NCBI RefSeq assembly: GCF_002095485.1 | Contig: NZ_MLFS01000031.1 | Span: forward strand, 1-53,914 | From: Pantoea wallisii | Lineage (GTDB): Bacteria; Pseudomonadota; Gammaproteobacteria; Enterobacterales; Enterobacteriaceae | DNA length: 53,914 bases | Direction of reading: 5' to 3' | Shown: positions 17,332 to 31,541 of the stretch, piece by piece | Numbering within the stretch: position 1 is the first letter of the stretch | How the letters are laid out: the number at the start of each line of letters is the position of its first letter | The notes under the pieces: generated by a model | Database searches by the model: none | Seen by the model: the letters and a program-made list of their open reading frames with translations, nothing else | What the model was told of the DNA's origin: nothing | Program-made: the position numbers and the translations under genes

Positions 17332-18644
17332 AATTTCCACCCCATGATGCGCTCATCCAGAAAATTGAAGCCGATGCCAGGCATTTCGAGGATTGACGTG
17401 GGAACACCGCGTTGCGCCAGGCGCGCCTTAAGGCCGATTAGCTTTTGCGTTAGCGTACGCAGTTCATCCAGTAATTTTTTTTCAGAGACCAGATGGCTCA
17501 GGTGTTGTGCAATCAGATGCCAGTTGTAATGACCGCCTTCCTCATACGGTGAGCCCCATTGTGTGGTGCGAACCACACCTTCAGGATCGGCTTTCATGGG
17601 CGCAAAGTCGTACACGGGGGCAAGCCACATGCCGCTGGTTTTTTTCAGAATAGCGCTGTTACGCCCATGGTTATCAGAGTTGCCAAAGGCAATGTTCAGC
17701 ATGTCGCGTTTAACCCATTCAATGATCAATGCTTCGCGTTCAGCCTCGGGCAAATTCAACTTCTCTGTCAGGCAGTGAATGATGTCGTAATGGTTGAGAT
17801 AGCTTCCCGGTGCTTTTTGCATCAGCGAGTAGACGGATTCCAGTCCATACAGCACTTTTCTGTTTTCAACGAACGCAATATCAAATCGTGGTAACCATAG
17901 CGAGGGGTAACGAGTGCCTTCGCACAACAGCATTTGCCGGGTATCAATAGTGTCAATGCCCAACGCCTGAAGTTCATGATAGAAGTGATACTCGGCGCGC
18001 AGGATATCGCAATCAATCGGACTGCGAGCACCACGCGGATATTTAACCAGATAAGGCGTATCCTGATTCATTGGATCGTCCTGCCAGGTATCTATCCACA
18101 CTTCCTGCTGTGCATTCCGGCGTAACAATAGTTTTGGCGCTTTCCCACCTGCACCGGTTGCACCACCGCTGGCCGCGCCCATCTGCTGTGCGTATTCAAG
18201 AAAATCACTGTCGCGCTCAATGGCCCATTCTGCCGAAAAACGTCGGGTTGGCAGCGTGCTATTCGCAGGAAGCTGTGGCAAGGACTCTTTAATACGCAGA
18301 TTCCCCACGGGGGCGATGGTACCTGCTTTCAATAGCGCGTAATCCTGCTCACCTGCGGATTTACCCTGCAGGCCCAGTTGGCTGATCCAATAACGACGGC
18401 TGGCACCGGCCGGAATGATGTCATCCAGAAACCCAAACCAGGGCTGCGCAAAATGGCTACCAATCAGCATGACAGGATAGTTCAGGCTACAACTGGCAAT
18501 ATCATTGCGGTCGAGGTGTTCTACTGCATAGGTAAAGTCATAAGCCAGCAGTGCTTCACTGTCACGGCCACGCTGGGGAACTTTAACGTCGAGCAGGGCG
18601 GCATCATGCCAGGTTCCATCAAGGTAGAGTTGTAAGGTCAGCAC
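17328..18644 (-). CDS. HipA-family serine/threonine kinase toxin
   Basis: 438 residues, standard HipA length (about 440), from a GTG at 18644. An N-terminal subdomain (residues 1-120, with FGFLDDIIPAGASRRYW) precedes the kinase core. Visible kinase features are the glycine-rich loop GGATGAGGKAPK (160-171), K201 in YLVKYPRG, the catalytic aspartate D324 in GNSDNHGRN and the metal-binding D346 in PVYDFAPM, so it should be active. HipA kinases phosphorylate aminoacyl-tRNA synthetases such as GltX and induce dormancy. The gene follows hisI by 118 bases that hold three operator palindromes. It overlaps hipB by four bases. Confidence 0.87.
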   Translation of the reverse strand: MLTLQLYLDGTWHDAALLDVKVPQRGRDSEALLAYDFTYAVEHLDRNDIASCSLNYPVMLIGSHFAQPWFGFLDDIIPAGASRRYWISQLGLQGKSAGEQDYALLKAGTIAPVGNLRIKESLPQLPANSTLPTRRFSAEWAIERDSDFLEYAQQMGAASGGATGAGGKAPKLLLRRNAQQEVWIDTWQDDPMNQDTPYLVKYPRGARSPIDCDILRAEYHFYHELQALGIDTIDTRQMLLCEGTRYPSLWLPRFDIAFVENRKVLYGLESVYSLMQKAPGSYLNHYDIIHCLTEKLNLPEAEREALIIEWVKRDMLNIAFGNSDNHGRNSAILKKTSGMWLAPVYDFAPMKADPEGVVRTTQWGSPYEEGGHYNWHLIAQHLSHLVSEKKLLDELRTLTQKLIGLKARLAQRGVPTSILEMPGIGFNFLDERIMGWKL

Positions 18645-18656
18645 GGCCAGGCCTCA

Positions 18657-18758
18657 TTGAGCAGTATATTGCTCAATATTAGCTGGATTTGCTTATTTTG
18701 AGAAGGATGCTGCTCAAAATCGTTCTTAATCACTCATTTTGAGCAGCATATTGCACAA
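18657..18758 (-). promoter_or_regulatory. Three phased operator palindromes of the hipAB-like operon
   Basis: Three 20-bp imperfect palindromes lie between hisI and hipA. Site 1 (18657-18676) is TTGAGCAGTATATTGCTCAA. Site 2 (18698-18717) is TTGAGAAGGATGCTGCTCAA, extended outward to ATTTTGAG and CTCAAAAT. Site 3 (18739-18758) is TTGAGCAGCATATTGCACAA. The starts are exactly 41 bp apart, about four helical turns, so bound dimers would lie on one face of the DNA. Site 1 ends 12 bases before the hipA start codon. This is what autoregulation by the HipB-like protein would need. Sequence differs from the E. coli HipB operator. Confidence 0.8.
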
Positions 18759-18762
18759 GCAG

Positions 18763-19367
18763 TTACTTATGACGTGCACGCAGGTTGTTAATAATCGTAC
18801 TCAAATCAAGATCCTGATCCTGCAGCAGTACCATCAGGTGATACAGCAGATCCGATGCCTCATTGGTCAGCTCATGGCGATCGTTCACCGTCGCGGCCAA
18901 CGCGGTTTCGACACCCTCTTCGCCCACCTTCTGTGCAATGCGCTTCGTGCCGCTGGCGTACAGCTTCGCGGTATAGGAGCTCTCCGGATCGGCACTCTTA
19001 CGCGATGCCAGCAGCTGCTCCAGCTGGTAGAGGAAGGTCCAGTCCGGCGCCGTCGGTGAGAAGCAGCTTGACGTGCCAAGGTGGCAGGTTGGGCCAATCG
19101 GATTGGCCAGCACCAGCAGCGTATCGTTATCACAGTCCGGCGTAATGCTGGCGACCTGCAGGAAGTGGCCGGAGGTTTCACCTTTGGTCCACAGGCGGTT
19201 TTTGGTGCGCGAGAAGAAGGTGACGTTACCTTCAGCGAGGGTTTTTTGCAGCGCCTCCTCGTTCATATAGCCGTGCATCAGCACTTCGCCGGAGACGTTA
19301 TGCTGGACAATCACAGGCATCATGCCCGCGGTTTTAGCCCAATCCAGTTTGGCCAGTTGTTCTGCAG

Positions 19368-19374
<7 letters not shown>
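18763..19374 (-). CDS. hisI: Bifunctional phosphoribosyl-AMP cyclohydrolase / phosphoribosyl-ATP pyrophosphatase
   Basis: 203 residues, the E. coli length. The N-terminal half is the zinc-dependent cyclohydrolase ([30 protein letters not shown] with the cysteine and aspartate ligands; [12 protein letters not shown]). The C-terminal half is the pyrophosphatase ([25 protein letters not shown]). It carries out steps two and three of histidine synthesis. It starts with GTG and overlaps the hisF stop. It is the last gene of the his operon, and no clear terminator separates it from hipA. Confidence 0.97.
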
Positions 19375-24890
<5,516 letters not shown>

Positions 24891-24894
24891 CTGA

Positions 24895-25794
24895 TCACTC
24901 CAGCATTTTTTCGATTGGCAGAACCAGAATTGAGCTGGCGCCCAGCGCTTTCAGTTTTTCCATGGTCTCCCAGAACAGCGTTTCGCTGCTCACCATGTGC
25001 ATCGCCACGCGGCTCACGTCGCCCGCCAGCGGCAGCACGGTGGGGCGCTCGGCGCCCGGCAGCAGCGCAATCACCTCTTCCAGGCGCTCGCTCGGCGCGT
25101 GCAGCATGATGTATTTGGACTCACGCGCTTTAATCACGCCCTGAATACGCATCATCATTTTGTCCACCAGCTCCTGCTTGGCGGCGGAGAGTTCACCATC
25201 ACGCTGGATCAGCACGGCTTTAGAGCGGTAGATCACCTCTACTTCACGCAGGCCGTTGGCTTCCAGCGTGGCGCCAGTGGAGACCAGGTCACAAATCGCA
25301 TCGGCCAGGCCGGCGCGCGGGGCAACTTCAACGGAACCGTTCAGCAGGCAGGATTTAAAAGCAACGCCTTGCTTATCAAGGTATTTTTTCAGCAGGTGCG
25401 GGTAAGAGGTGGCGATGCGGGCACTGTCCAGGCACTGCGGGCCGGTGTACTCCTCGTCAACCGGCATCGCCAGTGACAGGCGGCAACCGCCAAAATCCAG
25501 TCGGCGCAGGGTGAAGTAACGCGGATCTTCGCCCTGAGCGCGGCGCGTCAGCAGCTCCTCTTCCAGCACGTTTTCACCCACGATGCCAAGATCCACCACG
25601 CCGTCCATCACCAGGCCAGGAATATCGTCATCGCGCACGCGCAGGATGTCGATAGGCATGTTCTCCGCAAACGCAATCAGACGCTGCTGCTGAAGGTTGA
25701 TTTTGATGCCACAGCGCGCCAGCAATTCGCGTGATTCATCACTTAAACGGCCGGATTTCTGCATAGCTATGCGTAAACGGGTGTTATCTAACAT
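24895..25794 (-). CDS. hisG: ATP phosphoribosyltransferase
   Basis: 299 residues from the ATG at 25794, the length of E. coli HisG; a start at 25815 would add seven residues absent from the family. First and feedback-controlled enzyme of the pathway, joining ATP and PRPP. The [19 protein letters not shown] opening, the PRPP loop in [14 protein letters not shown] and the C-terminal histidine-binding regulatory domain ([20 protein letters not shown]) mark the long, hexameric form. Expression should be set by the leader and attenuator just upstream. Confidence 0.97.
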   Translation of the reverse strand: MLDNTRLRIAMQKSGRLSDESRELLARCGIKINLQQQRLIAFAENMPIDILRVRDDDIPGLVMDGVVDLGIVGENVLEEELLTRRAQGEDPRYFTLRRLDFGGCRLSLAMPVDEEYTGPQCLDSARIATSYPHLLKKYLDKQGVAFKSCLLNGSVEVAPRAGLADAICDLVSTGATLEANGLREVEVIYRSKAVLIQRDGELSAAKQELVDKMMMRIQGVIKARESKYIMLHAPSERLEEVIALLPGAERPTVLPLAGDVSRVAMHMVSSETLFWETMEKLKALGASSILVLPIEKMLE

Positions 25795-25850
25795 GGTTCC
25801 TGTCCTCTTATTCAATCCTGTCTGAAACGTTTTAGGTTACGTCAGCCCAT

Positions 25851-25881
25851 AAAAAACCCCCGGAAGATGATCTTCCGGGGG
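25851..25881 (-). terminator. his operon attenuator
   Basis: On the minus strand, CCCCCGGAAGAT pairs with ATCTTCCGGGGG (25857-25881) and is followed by six Ts (25851-25856), an intrinsic terminator between hisL and hisG. An earlier stem, CTGGAAGA with TCTTCCAG (25903-25926), shares the GGAAGA/TCTTCC sequence and can form the competing pause and antiterminator structures. Ribosome stalling at the histidine codons of hisL would favour read-through, as in E. coli and Salmonella. Confidence 0.93.
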
Positions 25882-25944
25882 CTCTCTTTGCGCTCGCACC
25901 ACTGGAAGATCCTAAACGTCTTCCAGCACTCATCGCCTGAAAGA

Positions 25945-25992
25945 CTAGTCAGGATGATGGTGGTGATGATGGTTGAACTGAACGCGTGTCAT
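25945..25992 (-). CDS. hisL: his operon leader peptide
   Basis: Fifteen codons encoding MTRVQFNHHHHHHPD, with six consecutive histidines; E. coli has MTRVQFKHHHHHHHPD. Scarcity of charged His-tRNA stalls the ribosome on this run and prevents the attenuator from forming. The gene is too short for routine gene finders. The TAG stop lies 64 bases before the attenuator stem. Confidence 0.96.
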   Translation of the reverse strand: MTRVQFNHHHHHHPD

Positions 25993-26035
25993 AGTAAATT
26001 CCGTTGCTGAATGAGTATTCATTTGCGTGCTCATT

Positions 26036-26064
26036 AACCTAACGAAGATAACGACGCTTGGCAA
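26036..26064 (-). promoter_or_regulatory. Putative his operon promoter
   Basis: On the minus strand, TTGCCA (26064-26059) is separated by 17 bases from TAGGTT (26041-26036). The -10 and its surroundings (TTAGGTTAA) resemble the known his promoter of E. coli and Salmonella. Transcription would begin about 35-40 bases before the hisL start. The divergent yeeZ gene starts 109 bases away on the other side. Confidence 0.7.
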
Positions 26065-26172
26065 CCCTTTTTTAACGTCAGTTTCCGGAACCTTTCGCAA
26101 CAGTTTGCGCTGGTCTGAGGATAGCGACAGCACTAAGATGAGGTGTCTGAATGCGCGAGAGCAGGAGTCGAT

Positions 26173-27000
26173 ATGAAAAGAGTCGCGATTGTAGGTCTGG
26201 GATGGCTGGGCATGCCGCTGGCGATGGCGCTAACGGCACGCGGCTGGCAGGTGACCGGCAGCAAAACCTCACCGGACGGCGTGGATGCCGCGCGCCGCTG
26301 CGGCATTGAGGCGTTTCAGCTGGTGCTGACGCCGGAGCTGGCGTGTGAAGCGGAAGATCTGGACGCGCTGATGGCAGTGGATGCGCTGGTGGTGACGCTG
26401 CCCGCCAGCCGTACCGTGCAGGGCGGTAACGATTATATGCAGGCCGTACAGAATGTGGTGGATACCGCGCTGGCGTATAAAGTGCCGCGCATTCTGTTTA
26501 CCAGCTCAACCTCGGTGTATGGTGCTGGCGCGGGCGTTATGAAAGAGCAGAGCGCGCTGGAACCGGAGACAGTGGCGGGCAAAACGCTGGTGGAGCTTGA
26601 GCACTGGCTGCACGATCTGCCGGGCACCAGCGTCGATATTGTGCGTCTGGCCGGGCTGGTGGGGCCGAACCGCCATCCGGGGCGCTTCCTGGCGGGCAAA
26701 ACCGATCTGGATAACGGCAGCCACGTGGTGAATCTGGTGCATCTGGATGATGTGGTGGAGGCGATCGTGCTGCTGCTGCAGACGCCCAAAGGCGGGCGGG
26801 TTTACAACCTGTGCGCACCCAAACACCCGACGCGCGGCGAGTTCTATCCGTTTGTCACCAAAAATCTGGGTCTGCAACCGCCAACCTTCGCCGCCGAAGC
26901 CGTGCACTCAACAGGCAAAGTGATTGATGGCGCGAAGATCTGCAATGAGCTGGGGTTTGAGTACAGTTATAACGATCCCATGACCATGCCGTTGAATTAA
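26173..27000 (+). CDS. yeeZ: YeeZ-like NAD(P)-binding epimerase family protein
   Basis: 275 residues from the ATG at 26173, which has an AGGAG ribosome site; E. coli YeeZ begins the same way (MKKVAIVGLGWLGMPLA). The Rossmann motif VAIVGLGWLGMP is at the N-terminus and FTSSTSVYG holds the SDR serine, but the usual YxxxK is not obvious (SVYGAGAGVMK), so an atypical or non-epimerase function is possible. Its role is unknown even in E. coli. It lies divergent from the his promoter, exactly as in E. coli, confirming synteny. Confidence 0.92.
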   Translation: MKRVAIVGLGWLGMPLAMALTARGWQVTGSKTSPDGVDAARRCGIEAFQLVLTPELACEAEDLDALMAVDALVVTLPASRTVQGGNDYMQAVQNVVDTALAYKVPRILFTSSTSVYGAGAGVMKEQSALEPETVAGKTLVELEHWLHDLPGTSVDIVRLAGLVGPNRHPGRFLAGKTDLDNGSHVVNLVHLDDVVEAIVLLLQTPKGGRVYNLCAPKHPTRGEFYPFVTKNLGLQPPTFAAEAVHSTGKVIDGAKICNELGFEYSYNDPMTMPLN

Positions 27001-27004
27001 GCCA

Positions 27005-27055
27005 GGTGCGCATCAATGCGCACCCTACACTGTAAGGTCGCCATGAATGGCGACC
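27005..27055. repeat. Double-palindrome intergenic repeat, copy 1
   Basis: Two adjacent palindromes: GGTGCGCATCAATGCGCACC (27005-27024) and GGTCGCCATGAATGGCGACC (27036-27055), joined by CTACACTGTAA. The same two units occur in inverted order at 39764-39817, and degenerate forms at 53786-53880. Such BIME-like elements sit between genes and fold into twin hairpins. This copy lies between the convergent yeeZ and puuB and may act as a transcription end signal. Confidence 0.85.
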
Positions 27056-27092
27056 TTGCACGCACGGCATCCCATCTCACCCTGCAAATCCC

Positions 27093-28370
27093 TTATACCC
27101 CCAACCGATCGCGCAGCGCATACCACGCTGCACCCATCGCCGTTAACGGCACCTTAAACCGGCGCCCACCCGGAAACGGCAGGTGCGGCAACTTCGCAAA
27201 GGCGTCGAACCGCTCCGCCTGGCCGCGCAGCACTTCCGCAATCAGCTTGCCGGCCAGATGGGTGCAGGTCACGCCGTGCCCGCTATCACCCTGCATAAAA
27301 TAAGCATTCTTCTCCAGCTGACCAAACTGCGGCATGCGCGACAGCGTCAGCAGGAAATTGCCGCTCCAGCGCTGGCTGAACTTCACGTTGCGCAATTGCG
27401 GGAAGGTACGCAATAACTTAGGCCGAATCAGCGCATCAATATCTTCCGGTTCACGCGCACCGTACACCACGCCACCGCCGTACAGCAGTCGGTTATCAGC
27501 GGTAAGGCGGAAGTAATCGAGCAGGTAGTTGCAATCCTCTACACAGTAGTTGTTCGGCAATAGCCCCAAAGCCTGATCGCGGCTCAACGGCTCGGTGGTC
27601 ACGATCTGCGATCCGCACGGCATACTCTTGCGGCTCAGGCGCGGCTCCAGCTGTGACGGCAAATAGGCGTTGCCGGCAAAAATCACAAACTGCGCGCTCA
27701 CTTCACCGTTCGCGGTTGTCACCCGATGCGGCGCACCGTACTTTACCTTCAGCGCTGCCGACTGCTCATAGATGCGCCCGCCGTGACGGCGAATCGCCTC
27801 AGCTTCACCCAGCGCCAGGTTCAGCGGGTGCAGATGGCCGCCGCGTTTGTCCAGCAGGCCACCGACGTAACGATCGGTCGCCACTTCACGCCGGATGCCG
27901 CGCTCGTCCAGCAGCTCCAGATCGTGGTTGCCATAGCGCTGCCAGCTGGCTTTCTGACTGCGCAGATGGCCCATTTGTCGCTGATTCAGCGCGGCAAAAA
28001 TGCCGCCGGGCCGGTAATCGCAGGCGATGGCATAGCGATCGATGCGATCGCGAATAATATCCGCGCCTTCAAACATCATGCTGCCCAGCATCTGCGCGGT
28101 CTCTTTGCCGTAGCGCTGCTCAATCACATCCACATCCCGGCTGTACGAATTCACCACCTGACCGCCGTTACGACCGCTGGCGCCGTAGCCAATCCGCGCG
28201 GCCTCCAGCAGCACCACATCGTATCCGGCCTCCATCAGGAACAGCGCCGACGAGAGCCCGGTAAACCCCCCGCCGATAATACAGACGTCACACTGAATGG
28301 CGTCCTGTAGCATCGGCCACGGATCATGGGCGTTGGCGGTCGCCGCATAGTAACTCTCCACATGTTGCAT
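27093..28370 (-). CDS. puuB: Gamma-glutamylputrescine oxidase
   Basis: 425 residues from the ATG at 28370 (426 in E. coli); the start at 28433 adds residues outside the family. An FAD-dependent DAO-type oxidoreductase: CDVCIIGGGFTGLSSALFL is the FAD-binding motif near residues 28-46, and GASGRNGGQVVNSYSRD and MPCGSQIVTTEPLS match E. coli PuuB. It oxidises gamma-glutamylputrescine to the aldehyde, the second step of the Puu route. It is last in a puuD-puuR-puuB unit; puuC, which usually lies between puuR and puuB, is missing. Confidence 0.95.
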   Translation of the reverse strand: MQHVESYYAATANAHDPWPMLQDAIQCDVCIIGGGFTGLSSALFLMEAGYDVVLLEAARIGYGASGRNGGQVVNSYSRDVDVIEQRYGKETAQMLGSMMFEGADIIRDRIDRYAIACDYRPGGIFAALNQRQMGHLRSQKASWQRYGNHDLELLDERGIRREVATDRYVGGLLDKRGGHLHPLNLALGEAEAIRRHGGRIYEQSAALKVKYGAPHRVTTANGEVSAQFVIFAGNAYLPSQLEPRLSRKSMPCGSQIVTTEPLSRDQALGLLPNNYCVEDCNYLLDYFRLTADNRLLYGGGVVYGAREPEDIDALIRPKLLRTFPQLRNVKFSQRWSGNFLLTLSRMPQFGQLEKNAYFMQGDSGHGVTCTHLAGKLIAEVLRGQAERFDAFAKLPHLPFPGGRRFKVPLTAMGAAWYALRDRLGV

Positions 28371-28393
28371 CACAGTCTCCTTAAGGGCGAACC

Positions 28394-28951
28394 TCAGAAA
28401 GTGGCGGGCGTGTGTGCGCTGACAATGCGGCACGGCCGATCGGATGTATTGGTAAAACTGTGGGGCAGACCGGTATCAATCACGTAGCTCTCCCCGCAGT
28501 TGAGGTGATAACTCTGCCCGTTCACCACCAGTGTGATCTCGCCTTCGAGCACCGTGCCGGTCTCTTCGCCGGGATGGCGCAGCTTTTCACCGGTGCTGGC
28601 GCCAGGTTCGTAGCGCTCCAGCAGCATCGCCAACGCGCGTGTCGCCGCGCCGTTGTCAACCAGCCGCAGGGAGACCCCGGAACTGCCCATCTCTACGCAC
28701 TCCTGCGGGCGTACAACAACGCGTGGCGTTGCATCCGGTTTCGGCTCAGCGAAAAATTCGCAGAGGGAGAGTCCGTAAACCTTTAGCAGCTTCTGCAGGG
28801 TACTGAGCGCCGGGCTGACTTTATCCTGCTCAATAGTGCTGATGGCGCTGTGCGTGATACCCGATAGCTCAGCAACACGACGCTGAGACATGCCCAGCTC
28901 CTGGCGAATCTGTGAGAGTCGGCGTCCGGGAGCCAGCGAGGCATCACTCAT
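28394..28951 (-). CDS. puuR: PuuR, XRE-cupin repressor of putrescine utilisation
   Basis: 185 residues from the ATG at 28951, matching E. coli PuuR (185). An N-terminal helix-turn-helix (MSQRRVAELSGITHSAISTIEQ) is joined to a C-terminal cupin (GEETGTVLEGEITLVVNGQSYHL; GLPHSFTNTS). PuuR represses puu genes and is released when putrescine is present. The start overlaps the puuD stop by eight bases; puuB follows after 23 bases. Candidate operators lie in the puuD-puuA gap. Confidence 0.95.
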   Translation of the reverse strand: MSDASLAPGRRLSQIRQELGMSQRRVAELSGITHSAISTIEQDKVSPALSTLQKLLKVYGLSLCEFFAEPKPDATPRVVVRPQECVEMGSSGVSLRLVDNGAATRALAMLLERYEPGASTGEKLRHPGEETGTVLEGEITLVVNGQSYHLNCGESYVIDTGLPHSFTNTSDRPCRIVSAHTPATF

Positions 28952-29711
28952 GGCTCTTTTCCTTGTGGTAAGCGGCAGCGGCGTGAATAAATGCGGTAAA
29001 CAGGCGGCGAGATACCGGGTCCTCCCCGGACTGCCACTCCGGATGCCACTGTACCGCCAGCGCGAAAGGATGCTGACGCAGGCTGACGGCTTCAATCAGG
29101 CCATCCGGGGCCCGTGCCTCAATACGCAGTTGCGGGCCAGGCTCGCGAATGCCCTGCGCGTGCAGAGAGTTCACGGCAAAAGCCGCAGCGCTGCCCAGCA
29201 GCTGACAGAGCAGGCCTTCCGGTTCCGGCTGCACGTTATGTACCGGCGCGTAGCGCTCTGCAAGCGGTAGCGCCTCATCTTCGCGGTGCTCCTGAAACGC
29301 TGGCGTTTCAGATAATTGACGATGCAGCGCGCCGCCGTTTGCCACCACCAGCTCCTGCAGGCCGCGGCAGATGCCAAATATCGGTATCTTTTTGCCCGCG
29401 GCATGCGTGATCAGGGCAAAGGCCAGACGGTCACGCGACGGATCGGCATGCGTCTCTTTGCCCTCTGCGCCATAGTGCCAGGGCTCAATATTACTTGGAC
29501 TGCCGGTCAGCAGAATGCCATCCAGCAGCGTCATACTGTTTTCTAATAGCAGCGGCGCATCCATCAGCTGGTGGGGCAGAGGAAGTGGCACGCCACCGGC
29601 CAGCACGATGGCGTCAAGATACTTATTGTGCACCGTCTGAGCGGGATGATCGCCAAGGGCATTCTGGCACATCACTACGCCGATCAACGGTTTGTCAAAA
29701 ATAGTGCCCAT
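28944..29711 (-). CDS. puuD: Gamma-glutamyl-gamma-aminobutyrate hydrolase
   Basis: 255 residues (254 in E. coli). Class I glutamine amidotransferase-like hydrolase: nucleophile C115 in IFGICRGLQELVVANGG, and WHPEW near residue 227 supplies the catalytic histidine and glutamate. It releases GABA from gamma-glutamyl-GABA, the fourth Puu step. First gene of the minus-strand unit, divergent from puuA across 212 bases. Confidence 0.94.
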   Translation of the reverse strand: MGTIFDKPLIGVVMCQNALGDHPAQTVHNKYLDAIVLAGGVPLPLPHQLMDAPLLLENSMTLLDGILLTGSPSNIEPWHYGAEGKETHADPSRDRLAFALITHAAGKKIPIFGICRGLQELVVANGGALHRQLSETPAFQEHREDEALPLAERYAPVHNVQPEPEGLLCQLLGSAAAFAVNSLHAQGIREPGPQLRIEARAPDGLIEAVSLRQHPFALAVQWHPEWQSGEDPVSRRLFTAFIHAAAAYHKEKSHE

Positions 29712-29727
29712 AACGTCTCCACGCCGC

Positions 29728-29782
29728 TGTTCAATATTTTCGCCGGATAAGCCCGGTTTGCCGGATAAATGTGCAATATATT
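29728..29782. promoter_or_regulatory. Candidate PuuR operators in the puuD-puuA divergent promoter region
   Basis: Two similar sites lie in the gap: TGTTCAATATTTT (29728-29740) and TGTGCAATATATT (29770-29782), 42 bp apart, near four helical turns. The reverse complement of the first, AAAATATTGAACA, resembles the PuuR box I recall from E. coli (AAAATATAATGAACA) with two bases missing. GCCGGATAA also occurs twice between them (29742 and 29760). Binding by PuuR is an inference. Confidence 0.5.
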
Positions 29783-29923
29783 GTCAATCTAGCAACGCGA
29801 TGCGGCATCTTCAAACGGAATTGTTACATTTGCACACTATTTGCGTTAGAGCTATGTTAGAACTGTGGCTGTTATTTTGAGCATTGCGCACACCTCATTA
29901 AACGGTATAGGGCGGGTGGGAAC

Positions 29924-31339
29924 ATGACGAACCTCGTGGAAGTAGAAGACTTCACGCGACACAGTGAAGAAAAACGAACCAGCGCGTTCCAGCTGGAGGT
30001 GAAAACCTGGCTGGAACGCCATCCTGAAACGCAGTATGTCGATATCCTTCTTAACGATCTCAACGGTGTTTTTCGCGGTAAGCGCATTCCGGTCTCTGCG
30101 CTGGCGAAGCTGGAAAAAGGGTGTTATTTCCCGGCTTCGGTCTTCGCTATGGGTATCCTCGGTAATACCGTCGAAGAAGCTGGCCTGGGACAAGCCTTAG
30201 GCGAACCTGACAACCTCTGTCTGCCGGTTCACGGCACATTAATTCCCTCCGCATCCGATCCGCAACGCATTGCACAGCTGCTGCTGACCATGTGTGACCA
30301 AGATGGCACTCCCTTTGACGTTGAACCCCGAAACGTGCTGAACCGGCTGTGGCAACAGCTGCGCAATCGCGGCCTGTTCCCGGTGGTAGCGGTAGAGCTG
30401 GAGTTCTATCTGGTCGATAAGAAGCGCGATGCAGAGGGCTATATTCAGCCGCCGTGCGCGCCAGGCAGCGATGAGCGTAATATGCAGAGCCAGGTCTACT
30501 CGGTGGATAATCTGGTCCACTTTGCGGATGTGCTGCGTGATATCGATGCGTTGGCAAAGCAGCAGAATATTCCTGCTGACGGCGCACTGGCGGAAGCGTC
30601 GCCGGGCCAGTTCGAGATCAATCTGCACCACACGCGCGACATTCTGAAAGCCTGCGATGATGCGATTCTGCTGAAGCGGCTGGTGCGCCAGGTCGCGGAA
30701 AATCACGGCATGACGGCCACCTTTATGGCGAAGCCGTATGAAGAGTACGCCGGCAGCGGCATGCACGTGCATATCAGCATGCTGGATGCCGCCGATCACA
30801 ACGCCTTCGCGCTGGATGACGGCAGCGATTCGCCGCTGCTGAAGCGGGCGCTGGCCGGCATGATTGATCTGATGCCCGCCTCAATGGCGCTGCTGGCACC
30901 TAACGTTAACGCCTACCGCCGCTTCCTGCCGGAAGCCTTTGTGCCACTACATGCCTCCTGGGGCCACAACAACCGCACGGTTGCCTTACGCATTCCGTGT
31001 GGCGAGATGGAGAACCACCGCGTGGAGTACCGCGTAGCGGGCGCAGACGCCAATCCTTATCTGGTAGTGTCAACAATTCTTGCCGGTATTTTGCATGGTC
31101 TGGATAATCAGCTACCCTTACCGCATGCGGTGAAGGGAAATGGTCACGAGGCCGAAGGGCTGGCGTTGCCGATCCGTCAGAGCGATGCGCTGTACGAGTT
31201 TGAGAACAGCTATCCGCTGCAGAAGCTGCTGGGTGAGCGCTTCTGCCGCGTATGGCACTGCTGCAAACAGTATGAACTGCGCGAGTTCGAACGGCTGATC
31301 ACCGCCACGGAGATCGACTGGATGTTGAAGAATGCCTGA
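29924..31339 (+). CDS. puuA: Gamma-glutamylputrescine synthetase
   Basis: 471 residues (472 in E. coli). Glutamine-synthetase fold used to ligate glutamate to putrescine with ATP, the first Puu step. Visible motifs are VELEFYLVDK (metal glutamates), GQFEINLHHTRD, GSGMHVHISML (metal histidine) and NRTVALRIP with the following ENHRVEYRVAGADANPY (R and E of the active site). It is transcribed away from puuDRB and followed by a strong terminator. Confidence 0.95.
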   Translation: MTNLVEVEDFTRHSEEKRTSAFQLEVKTWLERHPETQYVDILLNDLNGVFRGKRIPVSALAKLEKGCYFPASVFAMGILGNTVEEAGLGQALGEPDNLCLPVHGTLIPSASDPQRIAQLLLTMCDQDGTPFDVEPRNVLNRLWQQLRNRGLFPVVAVELEFYLVDKKRDAEGYIQPPCAPGSDERNMQSQVYSVDNLVHFADVLRDIDALAKQQNIPADGALAEASPGQFEINLHHTRDILKACDDAILLKRLVRQVAENHGMTATFMAKPYEEYAGSGMHVHISMLDAADHNAFALDDGSDSPLLKRALAGMIDLMPASMALLAPNVNAYRRFLPEAFVPLHASWGHNNRTVALRIPCGEMENHRVEYRVAGADANPYLVVSTILAGILHGLDNQLPLPHAVKGNGHEAEGLALPIRQSDALYEFENSYPLQKLLGERFCRVWHCCKQYELREFERLITATEIDWMLKNA

Positions 31340-31419
31340 TCGACAGAAGAATTGATCTAACATCTTGTGTCGATGGCATTAGTTGGGGCAAAATACGCGC
31401 CCTGCAAAAGACAAAACAT

Positions 31420-31450
31420 AACCGACGCCTTATACGTCGGTTATTTTTTT
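31420..31450 (+). terminator. Intrinsic terminator after puuA
   Basis: AACCGACG (31420-31427) pairs perfectly with CGTCGGTT (31435-31442), followed by ATTTTTTT. It ends the puuA transcript and makes the downstream yoeI-like/plaP unit independent, so a promoter for that unit should lie between 31450 and 31530. Confidence 0.93.
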
Positions 31451-31541
31451 GCATGGTGCTTTCACTACATTACGAGGCCGGACACGCATCCGGATAGATA
31501 GACACTGAAACACGCCTGGGCGTGAGATTTGAGGAACAAAG

